Shown here: piece after piece, positions 43,742 to 52,605 of the stretch | Layout: each line of letters begins with the position of its first letter | How positions within the stretch are numbered: position 1 is the stretch's first letter | Assembly: GCA_045645505.1 (NCBI GenBank) | Contig: JAZRIW010000006.1 | Span: forward strand, 16,729-80,728 | DNA: 64,000 nucleotides | Source: Fumia sp045645505 | GTDB taxonomy: Bacteria; Bacillota; Clostridia; Oscillospirales; Ruminococcaceae | Direction of reading: 5' to 3' | Translations under genes and position numbers: made by a program | Notes under the pieces: generated by a model | Database searches by the model: none | Told to the model about the DNA's origin: nothing | Seen by the model: only the letters and a program-made list of their open reading frames with translations

Positions 43742-44652
43742 GAACCAAGTCTTATCATTTCATCAATAGGTTTTTTGGCAGCAAGACGAAGTTCTTCAGA
43801 TAAAATTATTTCCTCTCCGCCTTCACCTGATAAAGCATCATAAACATCATTGAGTGTTATAAGCTTCATATCAGCACAGATAAGATATTTAGAAAGCGGA
43901 TAGAATTTCCCCTCTGGTTTTTTAAGCCTTAAATATTGTAAAACTGCGTTTTCAGTACCAATTATACACTCTTCATCAGTATTAAGGGCATAATTTATAA
44001 TATCTGAGGTTGAACCTACAACATCAGCATATTTTAACGCTTCAGCGGGAATTTCAGGATGCATCAGAAGCTTTGCATTGGGATGAAGTGCCTTTGCTTT
44101 TTTACACTCTTCCTCTGTAACCGCATTATGCACAGGACAATAGCCTTCCCATAGTGTAAAGTCTTTTTCCTTTACAGACGATTTTACATAACTTCCAAGA
44201 TTTTTATCAGGAATGAAGAGTATTTTTTTTGCATCAAGATTAGAAATGATTTTAAGAGCACTCGAAGAAGTAACGCAAACGTCACATTCAGCTTTTAACT
44301 TAGCTGTGGTGTTGATATAAGCCACAACCGAAACATCAGGATTATTGATTTTATATTCCCTCACTCTTTCAGGAGCAATCTGTTCAGCCATAGGACAAGT
44401 TGCATCCGAAACAGGTAAAATAACTGTTTTTTCAGGTGAAAGAATTTTAATCGTTTCCGCCATAAACCGAACACCGCAAAGAATTACGAGCTTATCAGGT
44501 ATCTCGGTAGCAATGATGCTTAATTTAAAAGAGTCACCTATATAATCTGCAATTTCTAAAATATCAGGAGTCTGATAACTATGGGCTAAAATAACTGCAT
44601 TTTTTTCTTCTTTAAGTTTTAAAATACTTTTTTGTAATTCATTTAATTTCAT
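43738..44652 (-). CDS. nadA: Quinolinate synthase A
   Basis: NadA condenses iminoaspartate and dihydroxyacetone phosphate to quinolinate using a 4Fe-4S cluster. The 304 residues hold the opening AVILAHSYQTPDILEIADYIGDS-type region, cysteines in ILCGVRFMAE and CDVCVTSSSA, and the GSTSDIINY segment. The usual partners nadB and nadC are not adjacent; it instead follows cysK, from which it is two bases away. B-less or split arrangements are known, but the pairing is unusual. Confidence 0.93.
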   Translation of the reverse strand: MKLNELQKSILKLKEEKNAVILAHSYQTPDILEIADYIGDSFKLSIIATEIPDKLVILCGVRFMAETIKILSPEKTVILPVSDATCPMAEQIAPERVREYKINNPDVSVVAYINTTAKLKAECDVCVTSSSALKIISNLDAKKILFIPDKNLGSYVKSSVKEKDFTLWEGYCPVHNAVTEEECKKAKALHPNAKLLMHPEIPAEALKYADVVGSTSDIINYALNTDEECIIGTENAVLQYLRLKKPEGKFYPLSKYLICADMKLITLNDVYDALSGEGGEEIILSEELRLAAKKPIDEMIRLGS

Positions 44653-44654
44653 TA

Positions 44655-45587
44655 TTATTCCTCACTAAATAACGGCGTAGAAAGATATCTTTCCCCTGTA
44701 TCAGGTAACAAAACAACGATTCTTTTACCTTTGTTTTCTTTTCTTAAGGCCAATACTGTTGCGGCAAAAAGTGCAGCACCCGAAGAAATTCCTACAAGTA
44801 ACCCTTCTGATTTTGCCACCTCTCTTGAAGCTTCATATGCCTCCTCTTCGGTAACAGTAATTACTTCATCGATAATATCTTTATTGAGATTTTTTGGAAT
44901 AAATCCGGCACCTATTCCCTGAATACCGTGACTACCTGCGTTTCCACCCGATATAACCTTAGATTTTTCAGGCTCAACAGCAATTATTTTAACATCAGGA
45001 ATTTCCTTTTTAAGCACCTCACCTATTCCCGTTATGGTACCTCCCGTCCCGACAGCAGACACAAAAAAATCTATCTTTTTATCGGTATCATTTAAAATTT
45101 CAAGTGCAGTAGTTTTTCTGTGAGCTTCAGGATTAGCAGGATTTTCAAATTGCTGAGGTATGATTGAGTTTTCTATTTTTTCATTAAGCTCATAAGCTTT
45201 TTTAATAGCACCATTCATTCCGAGTTTGCCTTCAGTCAGCACCACTTCAGCACCGAGTGCTTTTGCAAGTTTAATTCTCTCAACACTCATGGTATCAGGC
45301 ATCGTAAGTATCATCTTATATCCTCTCGCCGCCGCAATATATGCTAATCCAATTCCGGTATTTCCGCTTGTAGGCTCAATAATTGTGCCTCCCGGTAAAA
45401 GCTTCTTACTTTCCTCTGCAGCTAAAATCATAAAATATGCCGCTCTGTCTTTAACTGAACCCAACGGATTAAAATATTCAAGCTTAGCAAGTATTTCTGC
45501 CTTCAAATCAATTCTTTTTACAAGATTATTTAATCGCAAAAGCGGTGTATTTCCTATAAGCTCGGTAATGGAATTTTTTATTTTCAT
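44655..45587 (-). CDS. cysK: Cysteine synthase (O-acetylserine sulfhydrylase)
   Basis: CysK makes cysteine from O-acetylserine and sulfide. The 310-residue fold-type II PLP enzyme has Lys46 in LGSVKDRA, the PLP-asparagine loop EPTSGNTGIG, and the phosphate loop GTGGTITG. A canonical start at 45587 with GAGGTTG upstream is preferred over the ATG at 45602. It is the first gene of a two-gene operon with nadA and has its own strong promoter. Serine acetyltransferase is not nearby. Confidence 0.94.
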   Translation of the reverse strand: MKIKNSITELIGNTPLLRLNNLVKRIDLKAEILAKLEYFNPLGSVKDRAAYFMILAAEESKKLLPGGTIIEPTSGNTGIGLAYIAAARGYKMILTMPDTMSVERIKLAKALGAEVVLTEGKLGMNGAIKKAYELNEKIENSIIPQQFENPANPEAHRKTTALEILNDTDKKIDFFVSAVGTGGTITGIGEVLKKEIPDVKIIAVEPEKSKVISGGNAGSHGIQGIGAGFIPKNLNKDIIDEVITVTEEEAYEASREVAKSEGLLVGISSGAALFAATVLALRKENKGKRIVVLLPDTGERYLSTPLFSEE

Positions 45588-45619
45588 AATAAACAACCTC
45601 AAAAAAACTACTTTTTTAT

Positions 45620-45648
45620 AATATACTATGAAAAAAAAACTATGTCAA
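45620..45648 (-). promoter_or_regulatory. SigA promoter of cysK-nadA
   Basis: Minus strand perfect -35 TTGACA (45643-45648), 17-base spacer, -10 TATATT (45620-45625). The sequence ACTATG occurs twice flanking an A-run (45625-45630 and 45640-45645), a possible regulator site overlapping the promoter. Confidence 0.75.
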
Positions 45649-45683
45649 CTAAAAGTATATGCCAATATTTATAAAAAACATAC

Positions 45684-45712
45684 TTGAAAAGCTTTCATTA
45701 ATATACTATAAT
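45684..45712 (+). promoter_or_regulatory. SigA promoter of tsaE operon
   Basis: Plus strand -35 TTGAAA (45684-45689), 17-base spacer, perfect -10 TATAAT (45707-45712). Divergent from the cysK promoter. Confidence 0.8.
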
Positions 45713-45746
45713 ATAAAAAGAAAAATATTATAGATTGGATTTAATT

Positions 45747-46172
45747 ATGTTAAAATTTACTTCCAATTCGGTAAAAGAAACCGAAGATTTTGCTTATAAA
45801 CTCGCAGACAAACTGATTTCAGGCGATGTCATAGCATTTAAAGGCGGTTTAGGTGCAGGAAAAACAGCTTTCGTGCGTGGCCTTGCAAAAAAGCTCTCGC
45901 CCGACGCGGATGTTTCAAGCCCCACATTTTCACTGGTAAACGACTACAGTGATAAAATTCAATTTTACCATTTTGATATGTACCGTATCAATTCAATGGA
46001 CGACCTCTATTCAACAGGCTTTTTTGACTATCTTGATTCAAACTCGATATTAGCAATAGAATGGAGTGAAAATATTGAATTTGCACTGCCTTCTGATGTA
46101 ATAACCGTTTTAATTGAACCTCTTGATAACAACAAAAGAAATATTACTGTAACCGGAGGAGAAAGATTTTGA
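45747..46172 (+). CDS. tsaE: tRNA threonylcarbamoyladenosine biosynthesis ATPase TsaE
   Basis: TsaE is the P-loop ATPase that drives the TsaB-TsaD complex making t6A37 in ANN-decoding tRNAs. 141 residues: Walker A GGLGAGKTAFVRGL, then SSPTFSLVNDY and the AIEWSEN motif. A TTG at 45735 is also in frame, but neither start has a strong RBS; the ATG at 45747 fits homologues. It overlaps tsaB by four bases. Confidence 0.94.
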   Translation: MLKFTSNSVKETEDFAYKLADKLISGDVIAFKGGLGAGKTAFVRGLAKKLSPDADVSSPTFSLVNDYSDKIQFYHFDMYRINSMDDLYSTGFFDYLDSNSILAIEWSENIEFALPSDVITVLIEPLDNNKRNITVTGGERF

Positions 46173-46864
46173 AAATACTCGCTTTTGATACTTCTGCAAA
46201 AACTGCATCTGTAGCTGTTTTAGAAGATTATAATATCCTCTGTAATGCAAGTATAAACGTGGGCCTCACCCATTCACAAACATTACTTTCTCTATGCGAT
46301 TCTATTTTAAAAGCATCAAAAATATCACTTTCGGATATTGATTTGTTTGCTGTAAGTAAAGGTCCTGGTTCTTTTACGGGACTCAGAATTGCAATTGGTG
46401 CAATAAAAGGCATTGCCCAAGGATTAAATAAACCTTGTATAGGAGTTTCGACTTTAGAAGCATTAGCATATAACTTTAAAGGCCTTTCAGGGGTTATAGT
46501 ACCCGTAATGGACGCACGTTGTTCGCAAGTTTATACTGCTGCTTTTGAAGTTAATAATGATTACCCTGTAAGGATTTCCTGTGACGAAGCAATAACAATC
46601 GAAGAACTTTATAAAAAATTGAAAGATTACAAAGAACCTGTTACATTTGTAGGTGATGGTGCTTTATTATGTTATGAAGCGCTAAAAGATAGATTAAAAA
46701 CCTTGTTAGCACCCGAAAAACTCCGTTTTCAAGATGCTGTTTCAGTTGCAACAGTAGCAAAACACGCAATTGATAACGGTGAAAAAACAATTAAAGCTTC
46801 AGAGCTTATCCCCTCTTATCTGCGTATGCCTCAGGCAGAAAGAGAATTATCAGAAAGGAAATAA
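46169..46864 (+). CDS. tsaB: tRNA threonylcarbamoyladenosine biosynthesis protein TsaB
   Basis: TsaB is the ASKHA-fold partner of TsaD. 231 residues, with LAFDTSAKTASVAV at the N-terminus and the characteristic GPGSFTGLRIAIG near residue 66. The TTG start at 46169 has a GGAGGAG site eight bases upstream and overlaps the tsaE stop. tsaD is not beside it; the TsaD-like gene at 33.2 kb is a divergent paralogue. Confidence 0.93.
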   Translation: MKILAFDTSAKTASVAVLEDYNILCNASINVGLTHSQTLLSLCDSILKASKISLSDIDLFAVSKGPGSFTGLRIAIGAIKGIAQGLNKPCIGVSTLEALAYNFKGLSGVIVPVMDARCSQVYTAAFEVNNDYPVRISCDEAITIEELYKKLKDYKEPVTFVGDGALLCYEALKDRLKTLLAPEKLRFQDAVSVATVAKHAIDNGEKTIKASELIPSYLRMPQAERELSERK

Positions 46865-46868
46865 AATT

Positions 46869-47303
46869 ATGATAGCTATAGCAAGTGACCACGGCGGATT
46901 TCTTTTAAAAGAAGCCGTAAAAAAACATCTTGAAAGTAAAAATATTCCATATAAAGACTTCGGTTGTCATTCTGAAGCATCTGTTGATTATCCTGATATA
47001 GCAAAACCCGTTTGTGAATCAGTTATAAACAATGAATGTGAAAAAGCATTACTTTTTTGCGGTACCGGTATCGGAATTTCTATCGCAGCTAATAAAATAA
47101 AAGGCATCAGAGCTGCTTGCTGTGATGATTGCTTTTCTGTAAAACACACAAGACTTCACAACGACGCAAATGTACTTTGCATGGGCGGACGAGTTGTAGG
47201 CCCAGGACTTGCAACAGAACTTGTTGACATCTTTTTAGAAACCCCCTTTGAAGGCGGAAGACATCAGACTCGTATAGATAAAATTCACGCACTCGAAAAA
47301 TAA
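46869..47303 (+). CDS. rpiB: Ribose 5-phosphate isomerase B
   Basis: RpiB interconverts ribose 5-phosphate and ribulose 5-phosphate; some relatives act on allose or galactose 6-phosphate. The 144 residues include IASDHGGFLLKE, the active-site cysteine in ALLFCGTGIGISIAANK, and NDANVLCMGGR. The frame is open from 46770 inside tsaB, but the ATG at 46869, after GAAAGGA, is the start. It feeds PRPP synthesis. Confidence 0.95.
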   Translation: MIAIASDHGGFLLKEAVKKHLESKNIPYKDFGCHSEASVDYPDIAKPVCESVINNECEKALLFCGTGIGISIAANKIKGIRAACCDDCFSVKHTRLHNDANVLCMGGRVVGPGLATELVDIFLETPFEGGRHQTRIDKIHALEK

Positions 47304-47345
47304 TATAAATTCCCTTTTAGGGCTTTAGAAAGGACTTTGATTAAA

Positions 47346-47975
47346 ATGTTAAAACCCGTAATTATGGACCACCCTTTGATTCAACACAAAATTTCTTTGC
47401 TTCGCGACAAAAACACAGGCTGTAAGGAATTCCGTGAATTGGTTTCCGAAGTTGCTATGCTTATGTGTTATGAAGCAACCCGTGACTTACCTTTAAAAGA
47501 AGTGGAGATTGAAACTCCTTTGGTTGTGGCGAAAACTAAAGTTATCAGCGGACTTAAAATGGCATTCGTTCCTATCTTGAGAGCAGGACTCGGTATGGTT
47601 GAAGGTATGCTTGCAATGGTACCTGCTGCAAAAGTAGGTCATATCGGACTTTATCGTGACCCTGATACCTTTGAACCTCACGAGTATTACTGTAAACTCC
47701 CTACTGATATTACAAGCCGTGAAGTTTATGTATTGGATCCGATGCTCGCTACAGGCGGAAGTGCAGTAGATGCTATTCAGATGCTCAAAGAAAAAGGCGT
47801 TAAAAACATTAAGTTCCTCTGCATTATTGCTGCTCCCGAAGGACTTAAAGCATTATCAGAAGCTCATCCTGATGTGCAGATTTACTGTGCAAGTCTTGAT
47901 GAAAAATTAAACGATCATAAATACATTTTACCCGGACTTGGTGACGCAGGTGACCGTATTTTCGGAACAAAATAA
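47346..47975 (+). CDS. upp: Uracil phosphoribosyltransferase
   Basis: Upp salvages uracil to UMP with PRPP. 209 residues; PRPP loop DPMLATGGSA near residue 130, RAGLGMVEG in the flexible loop, and the C-terminal GLGDAGDRIFGT, all diagnostic. The ATG at 47346 lies 11 bases from AAAGGA, and a TTG at 47337 is too close. The run rpiB-upp is common in Clostridia. Confidence 0.97.
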   Translation: MLKPVIMDHPLIQHKISLLRDKNTGCKEFRELVSEVAMLMCYEATRDLPLKEVEIETPLVVAKTKVISGLKMAFVPILRAGLGMVEGMLAMVPAAKVGHIGLYRDPDTFEPHEYYCKLPTDITSREVYVLDPMLATGGSAVDAIQMLKEKGVKNIKFLCIIAAPEGLKALSEAHPDVQIYCASLDEKLNDHKYILPGLGDAGDRIFGTK

Positions 47976-47981
47976 TTATTT

Positions 47982-48007
47982 GGGAGTTCATTATTTTGTG
48001 AACTCCC
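47982..48007 (+). terminator. Hairpin after upp, possible weak terminator
   Basis: GGGAGTTCA (47982-47990) pairs perfectly with TGAACTCCC (47999-48007). The following tract is TAAAAATTTT, not a clean T-run, so it may only partly stop transcription into the amidohydrolase gene. Confidence 0.5.
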
Positions 48008-48034
48008 TAAAAATTTTAAAAAGGATTTTAAATT

Positions 48035-48829
48035 ATGCTTATAGATTTTCATACTCACTGTTTTCCTGAGGCTGTTGCCAAAAAAGCAATTCCTCACCTT
48101 GAAACCATCTGCAATACAAAAGCATTAACCGATGGAACCTATGAAGATACCGAAAAAAAATTAAAGTCACAGGGTGTCAGTAAATTTGTTGTTTTAAATA
48201 TTGCCACATCTGCAAAACAACAGACAAATGTTAATAATTTTGCAATTTCAATAAATAATGAAAATTCTTGCTCCTTAGGCAGTATTCATTCCGATTCCCC
48301 AAATGCTTTGGAAGAACTTGAAAGACTTAAAAATGCAGGAATCTCAGGTGTTAAAATCCACCCTGATTATCAGAATGTCGAGATGGATAACGATTCATTA
48401 AAAGAAGTATATTCACTTTTAAGCGAATGGGGTATGCTTTGTGTTTTTCATGCAGGATTTGACCCTGTATCCCCCGATATAACAAGAGTAACACCACAAA
48501 AAGCACTTAAAATATATAAGCTTTTCCCGAAATTAAAAATGGTTTTAGCTCATATGGGGGGCTATCGTATGCAAAAAGAAGTACAGGAACTTCTCCTTGA
48601 TACCGATATATATTTTGACACCTCTTTAGCTCCTCATTTTTTAACTTCAGACGAAGCATATAACATCATAAAAAATCACGGAGCTGATAAAATGCTTTTC
48701 GGCAGTGATTGCCCTTGGGCTTCATCTGAAGAAAACTTTAATTTTATAGACTCACTTTCACTTACTGACTCAGAAAAAGAATTGATTTTCTATAAAAATG
48801 CAGAATTACTCATAAATAAGAAATGTTAA
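48035..48829 (+). CDS. Amidohydrolase 2 family metal-dependent hydrolase
   Basis: A 264-residue TIM-barrel amidohydrolase. The metal motif DFHTHCFPE is near residue 4; other ligands are suggested by GVKIHPDYQ, VFHAGF, VLAHMGGY and FGSDCPWA. Such proteins range from decarboxylases to deacetylases, and the substrate is not inferable. It begins 28 bases after the upp hairpin and ends before the secA promoter. Confidence 0.82.
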   Translation: MLIDFHTHCFPEAVAKKAIPHLETICNTKALTDGTYEDTEKKLKSQGVSKFVVLNIATSAKQQTNVNNFAISINNENSCSLGSIHSDSPNALEELERLKNAGISGVKIHPDYQNVEMDNDSLKEVYSLLSEWGMLCVFHAGFDPVSPDITRVTPQKALKIYKLFPKLKMVLAHMGGYRMQKEVQELLLDTDIYFDTSLAPHFLTSDEAYNIIKNHGADKMLFGSDCPWASSEENFNFIDSLSLTDSEKELIFYKNAELLINKKC

Positions 48830-48840
48830 CAATTTAACTA

Positions 48841-48869
48841 TTGATAAAAGTCCATAAATAAAGTATAAT
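48841..48869 (+). promoter_or_regulatory. SigA promoter of secA
   Basis: -35 TTGATA (48841-48846), 17-base spacer, perfect -10 TATAAT (48864-48869), about 50 bases before the TTG start of secA. Confidence 0.8.
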
Positions 48870-48918
48870 AAAATTTGACTTTAATTATTTTTTTTTACTG
48901 AAAGGAAGGGCTTTAAAA

Positions 48919-51675
48919 TTGGGACTTATTAAAACTTTGTTTGGCTCTTATTCCAAAAGAGAATTAAAACGAATTGAACCCATAAAAAATGCCGTTCTCG
49001 AATTAGAGGACAAATATAAAGCTATGAGCGAAACCGAACTTCGTTCCATGACACAGAAGTTAAAGGATCGTTTAGCAGCAGGTGAAACCTTAGACGATAT
49101 TCTTCCGGATGCGTTTGCAACTTGTAGAGAAGCAGCAGCGCGTGTACTCAATATGCGTCACTTCCCCGTTCAGATTATAGGTGGTATCGTTTTACATCAG
49201 GGCAGAATTGCCGAAATGAAAACAGGTGAAGGTAAAACCTTGGTTTCTACCCTCCCCGCTTATCTTAATGCCCTCTCAGGAAAAGGTGTTCACATTGTAA
49301 CTGTAAACGATTACCTTGCAAAACGTGACTCCGAGTGGATGGGAAAAGTATATAAATATTTAGGCCTTTCCGTTGGTCTTATAATCCACGATATAGATAA
49401 TGAAGGCAGACGTGAAGCTTACAATGCTGATATTACCTATGGTACCAATAACGAAATCGGCTTTGACTACCTCAGAGACAATATGGTAATTTACAAGGAT
49501 CAACGTGTTCAGCGTCCTTTCAATTTCGCTATTGTCGATGAAGTTGACTCAATTCTTATTGATGAGGCGCGTACTCCCCTTATCATTTCAGGTGCAGGTG
49601 ATAAGTCAACCGACCTTTACAAAATGGCTGACCTTTTTGCACGTACTTTAAAAATGCACAAAGTTGTTGAATTAGATGATAAAGTTGACAACGATGGAAT
49701 TGATGGCGATTATATTATTGACGAAAAAGCAAAAACTGCTACCTTAACACCTTCAGGTGTTAAAAAAGCCGAACAGTATTTTAATCTTGAAAACCTTATG
49801 GACCCTGACAATATGACCATTTTGCATCATATCAATCAGGCGATTAAAGCTCATGGTATTATGCACAATGAGCAGGATTACGTTGTAAAAGACGGAGAAG
49901 TAATCATCGTTGACGAATTCACAGGTCGTCTTATGATAGGTCGTAGATATAATGAAGGTCTGCATCAGGCTATTGAGGCTAAAGAAGGAGTTAAAGTTGC
50001 AAGAGAATCAAAAACCCTTGCTACCATAACCTTCCAGAACCTTTTCAGACTCTATACTAAGCTCTCCGGTATGACCGGTACAGCTATGACAGAAGAATCC
50101 GAATTCAGAGAGATATATAGCCTTGATGTTATCGAAATTCCTACCAATAAACCGGTTCAGAGAGTGGATAACAACGATGTTGTATTTAAAAACGAACGCG
50201 GAAAATACAATGCTGTTATCAATCAGATTATAGAATGTCACAAAAAGAATCAGCCTGTGCTTGTAGGTACCATAACCATTGATAAATCTGAACTTTTAAG
50301 CTCTATGCTTAAAAAACGTGGCATCAAGCACGAAGTTTTGAACGCTAAATATCATGAAAAAGAAGCTGAGATTGTCGCTCAGGCAGGTAAAAAAGGTGCT
50401 GTAACAATCGCTACAAATATGGCAGGTCGTGGTACCGATATTATGCTCGGCGGTAATGCAGAATTTTTAGCAAAAAATGAAATGAAGAAAATGGGATTTG
50501 AGGAAGAACTCATTGTAGAAGCAGTAGGATATGGAGAAACCGACAATAAAGATATCTTAAATGCCCGCAAAACTTTCAGAGAACTTGAAAATAAATATAA
50601 AGAACTCATCAAATCAGAAGCTGAAGAAGTTAGAAATGCAGGTGGCCTTTTCATTTTAGGTACCGAACGTCACGAATCAAGACGTATCGACAATCAGTTA
50701 AGAGGTCGTGCAGGTCGTCAGGGTGACCCCGGTGAAAGCAGATTTTTCTTGTCACTTGAAGATGATATTATGCGTCTTTTCGGTGGTGAGCGTATTCAGA
50801 ATATTATGGAAACCTTCAATTTGGATGAAAATGAACCTATAGAGATGAAGATGCTTACTAACTCTATCGAATCAGCACAGAAAAAAGTTGAAGGACGTAA
50901 CTTCAGTATCCGTCGCAGTGTTCTTAACTTTGACGACGTTATGAATAAACAGCGTGAAATTATCTATGCACAACGCGCTCAGGTTTTAAATGGTGATGAT
51001 ATTCATAACTCTATTCTTGATATGATCAAAAACAGTATCACCGAAACCGTCAACACCTATCTCCCAAACAATGATATTCACGACAACTGGAATATTGACG
51101 GATTGCGTAATCACTTTATGGGCTATCTTACAACCGAAGATGACCTTCAGTTTAAAGATATTAACGATTTAGCTTCAACCGAAAAAGAAGATATTGTTGA
51201 AACCCTTGTAAATAAAGCACTTGATATTTACAGCGAAAAAGACAAACTTTTCGGTGAAGAGCAAATGCGTGAAATTGAACGTGTAGTTCTCCTTAAAAAT
51301 GTTGACCGCTATTGGATGGACCACATTGATAATATGGATGAACTCAAAAAAGGCATACATCTTCGTTCTTACGGTCAACACGATCCCGTTGTTGAATACC
51401 GCGTAGAAGGATTTGATATGTTTGACGAAATGGTTGCCGCTATCAGAGAAGATACTGTAAGAATGCTCTTGACTGTTCAGATTCGTTCCGACCAGGAAGT
51501 TAAACGTGAACAGGTTGCTAAACCTACAATCGCATTCCACGGCGATAGCGACAGATCTGTAAAGAAAGAACCTGTAAGAGTCAAAAAAATAGGCAGAAAT
51601 GATCCCTGCCCCTGCGGAAGCGGTAAAAAATATAAAAAATGCTGCGGCGCAACCGAAGAAACAACCAAACAATAA
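48919..51675 (+). CDS. secA: Preprotein translocase ATPase SecA
   Basis: SecA pushes preproteins through SecYEG. The 918 residues include Walker A AEMKTGEGKTLVS, the helicase-like DEVDSILIDEARTPLIISG, the PPXD, GTERHESRRIDNQLRGRAGRQGDPG in NBD2, and the C-terminal zinc domain with CPCGSGKKYKKCCG. The start is TTG at 48919, after a strong AAAGGAAGG site, and begins MGLIKTLFGSYSKRELK as in Clostridia. prfB, which follows secA in some Firmicutes, is absent. Confidence 0.97.
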   Translation: MGLIKTLFGSYSKRELKRIEPIKNAVLELEDKYKAMSETELRSMTQKLKDRLAAGETLDDILPDAFATCREAAARVLNMRHFPVQIIGGIVLHQGRIAEMKTGEGKTLVSTLPAYLNALSGKGVHIVTVNDYLAKRDSEWMGKVYKYLGLSVGLIIHDIDNEGRREAYNADITYGTNNEIGFDYLRDNMVIYKDQRVQRPFNFAIVDEVDSILIDEARTPLIISGAGDKSTDLYKMADLFARTLKMHKVVELDDKVDNDGIDGDYIIDEKAKTATLTPSGVKKAEQYFNLENLMDPDNMTILHHINQAIKAHGIMHNEQDYVVKDGEVIIVDEFTGRLMIGRRYNEGLHQAIEAKEGVKVARESKTLATITFQNLFRLYTKLSGMTGTAMTEESEFREIYSLDVIEIPTNKPVQRVDNNDVVFKNERGKYNAVINQIIECHKKNQPVLVGTITIDKSELLSSMLKKRGIKHEVLNAKYHEKEAEIVAQAGKKGAVTIATNMAGRGTDIMLGGNAEFLAKNEMKKMGFEEELIVEAVGYGETDNKDILNARKTFRELENKYKELIKSEAEEVRNAGGLFILGTERHESRRIDNQLRGRAGRQGDPGESRFFLSLEDDIMRLFGGERIQNIMETFNLDENEPIEMKMLTNSIESAQKKVEGRNFSIRRSVLNFDDVMNKQREIIYAQRAQVLNGDDIHNSILDMIKNSITETVNTYLPNNDIHDNWNIDGLRNHFMGYLTTEDDLQFKDINDLASTEKEDIVETLVNKALDIYSEKDKLFGEEQMREIERVVLLKNVDRYWMDHIDNMDELKKGIHLRSYGQHDPVVEYRVEGFDMFDEMVAAIREDTVRMLLTVQIRSDQEVKREQVAKPTIAFHGDSDRSVKKEPVRVKKIGRNDPCPCGSGKKYKKCCGATEETTKQ

Positions 51676-51684
51676 GTAAAAATA

Positions 51685-51717
51685 AAATCCCGAGGTTAAA
51701 AAAACCCGGGATTTTTT
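51685..51717 (+). terminator. Intrinsic terminator after secA
   Basis: AAATCCCG (51685-51692) plus GGTT pairs with AACC plus CGGGATTT (51708-51715), one base bulged, followed by a seven-base T-run. Confidence 0.8.
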
Positions 51718-51719
51718 TA

Positions 51720-52337
51720 TTATAAACTGTTAAAACCTTTAAGCCACTCTCTTTTAATGAGCTCATGTCCACAATGTGTAGGATGAACACCATCACGAAG
51801 CCAGTAATCATTCGGAGCTTCTTTAGAAGCCTCATCAAATTTTTCCTGAAGTGGTACAAAGATAAGATTATACTTTTCGGCTACCTTTTTAGCCATTTCA
51901 GCTCGTTTTAAAACCTCCACCTTAAAGTCATCAAAATAATTTTCATTTCCTGAGCCTTTAAGACAGAAAGGTTCCAAAATCATAATTTTAAGCTCAGGTA
52001 ATGCTTCTTTAAGGTCATCAATAAGCATACAATAAACCTTATAAAATTTGTCATTAGCTACGCCATTTGGAGTTTCTACATACTCATGCCATACATCATT
52101 AACCCCGATAAGAATACTCATAAAATCGGGCTTTAAATTTATAATATCTCGTTTTATTCTCGCATAAACATCAACAATGCGATTACCGCTGATGCCTTTA
52201 TTTACAAAATCATATTTCTTTGGATTCTCAAATCCAAGTTGTGCAGAAACAAGATTGGGATAACCATATCCATAGCTGTATTCTTCGGGATATCTTCCGC
52301 AATCTGTAATAGAATCGCCCTGGAAAAGAATTTTCAT
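51720..52337 (-). CDS. SGNH/GDSL-type hydrolase (lipase or acylesterase)
   Basis: A 205-residue SGNH esterase. Block I LFQGDSITDCGR gives Ser9, block III is GVNDVWHEY, and block V is DGVHPTHCGH with the Asp-His pair. No signal peptide, so it acts inside the cell, perhaps as a carbohydrate deacetylase, which would fit the nearby glycosidase genes. Two ATGs (52343 and 52337) follow the AAAGGAG site; the second begins MKILFQGDS and is preferred. A possible -35 TTGCAT and -10 TATGAT occur at 52360-52388 inside and below the tRNA hairpin. Confidence 0.85.
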   Translation of the reverse strand: MKILFQGDSITDCGRYPEEYSYGYGYPNLVSAQLGFENPKKYDFVNKGISGNRIVDVYARIKRDIINLKPDFMSILIGVNDVWHEYVETPNGVANDKFYKVYCMLIDDLKEALPELKIMILEPFCLKGSGNENYFDDFKVEVLKRAEMAKKVAEKYNLIFVPLQEKFDEASKEAPNDYWLRDGVHPTHCGHELIKREWLKGFNSL

Positions 52338-52372
52338 AATCATTTTCTCCTTTAATCTTATCATAATATAAG

Positions 52373-52405
52373 GAGCCTTAATATGCAAATTGCGTATCAA
52401 GGCTC
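52373..52405 (-). terminator. Hairpin after tRNA-Leu(CAG)
   Basis: GAGCCTT (52373-52379) pairs with AAGGCTC (52399-52405), with inner ATA/TAT and GCA/TGC stems and a few mismatches. It begins six bases after the tRNA CCA end on the minus strand. The T-run is poor (CTTATATT). Confidence 0.6.
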
Positions 52406-52410
52406 AAAAT

Positions 52411-52497
52411 TGGTGCGGGTAACAGGACTTGAACCTGCATAGCCTTTCGACCATTAGAACCTGAATCTAACGCGTCTGCCAATTCCGCCATACCCGC
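52411..52497 (-). tRNA. tRNA-Leu (anticodon CAG)
   Basis: Acceptor GCGGGTA pairs with TACCCGC, discriminator A and encoded CCA. The anticodon stem-loop TTAGA-TTCAGGT-TCTAA gives CAG, reading CUG. A long variable arm and GGTTCAAGTCC T-arm are typical of leucine tRNA. 87 bases. Confidence 0.97.
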
Positions 52498-52509
52498 ATA
52501 ACGCAGTAA

Positions 52510-52538
52510 ATTATACCAAATATAACAGAAAAAGTCAA
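52510..52538 (-). promoter_or_regulatory. SigA promoter of tRNA-Leu(CAG)
   Basis: Minus strand -35 TTGACT (52533-52538), 17-base spacer ending in TGG, perfect -10 TATAAT (52510-52515), 12 bases before the tRNA 5' end. Confidence 0.85.
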
Positions 52539-52570
52539 GAGATTTTATAGTAATAAGGTTCTGAAAAAGG

Positions 52571-52598
52571 ATTGCAGACACTAAAAAGCATCTGCAAT
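52571..52598. terminator. Hairpin between the glycosidase-like gene and tRNA-Leu
   Basis: ATTGCAGA (52571-52578) pairs with TCTGCAAT (52591-52598), plus an outer-loop C/G. T-runs lie on both sides, so it can end the 52.6-kb gene on the minus strand. Confidence 0.7.
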
Positions 52599-52605
52599 TT
52601 TTTTG

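Noticed and set aside
51175..51672. 165-codon minus-strand frame in the secA 3' end
   Set aside because: Phenylalanine-rich shadow of the secA reading frame with no start signal.
52378..52581. Frame with MAELADALDSG sequence
   Set aside because: This is the familiar false protein from translating a tRNA-Leu gene.
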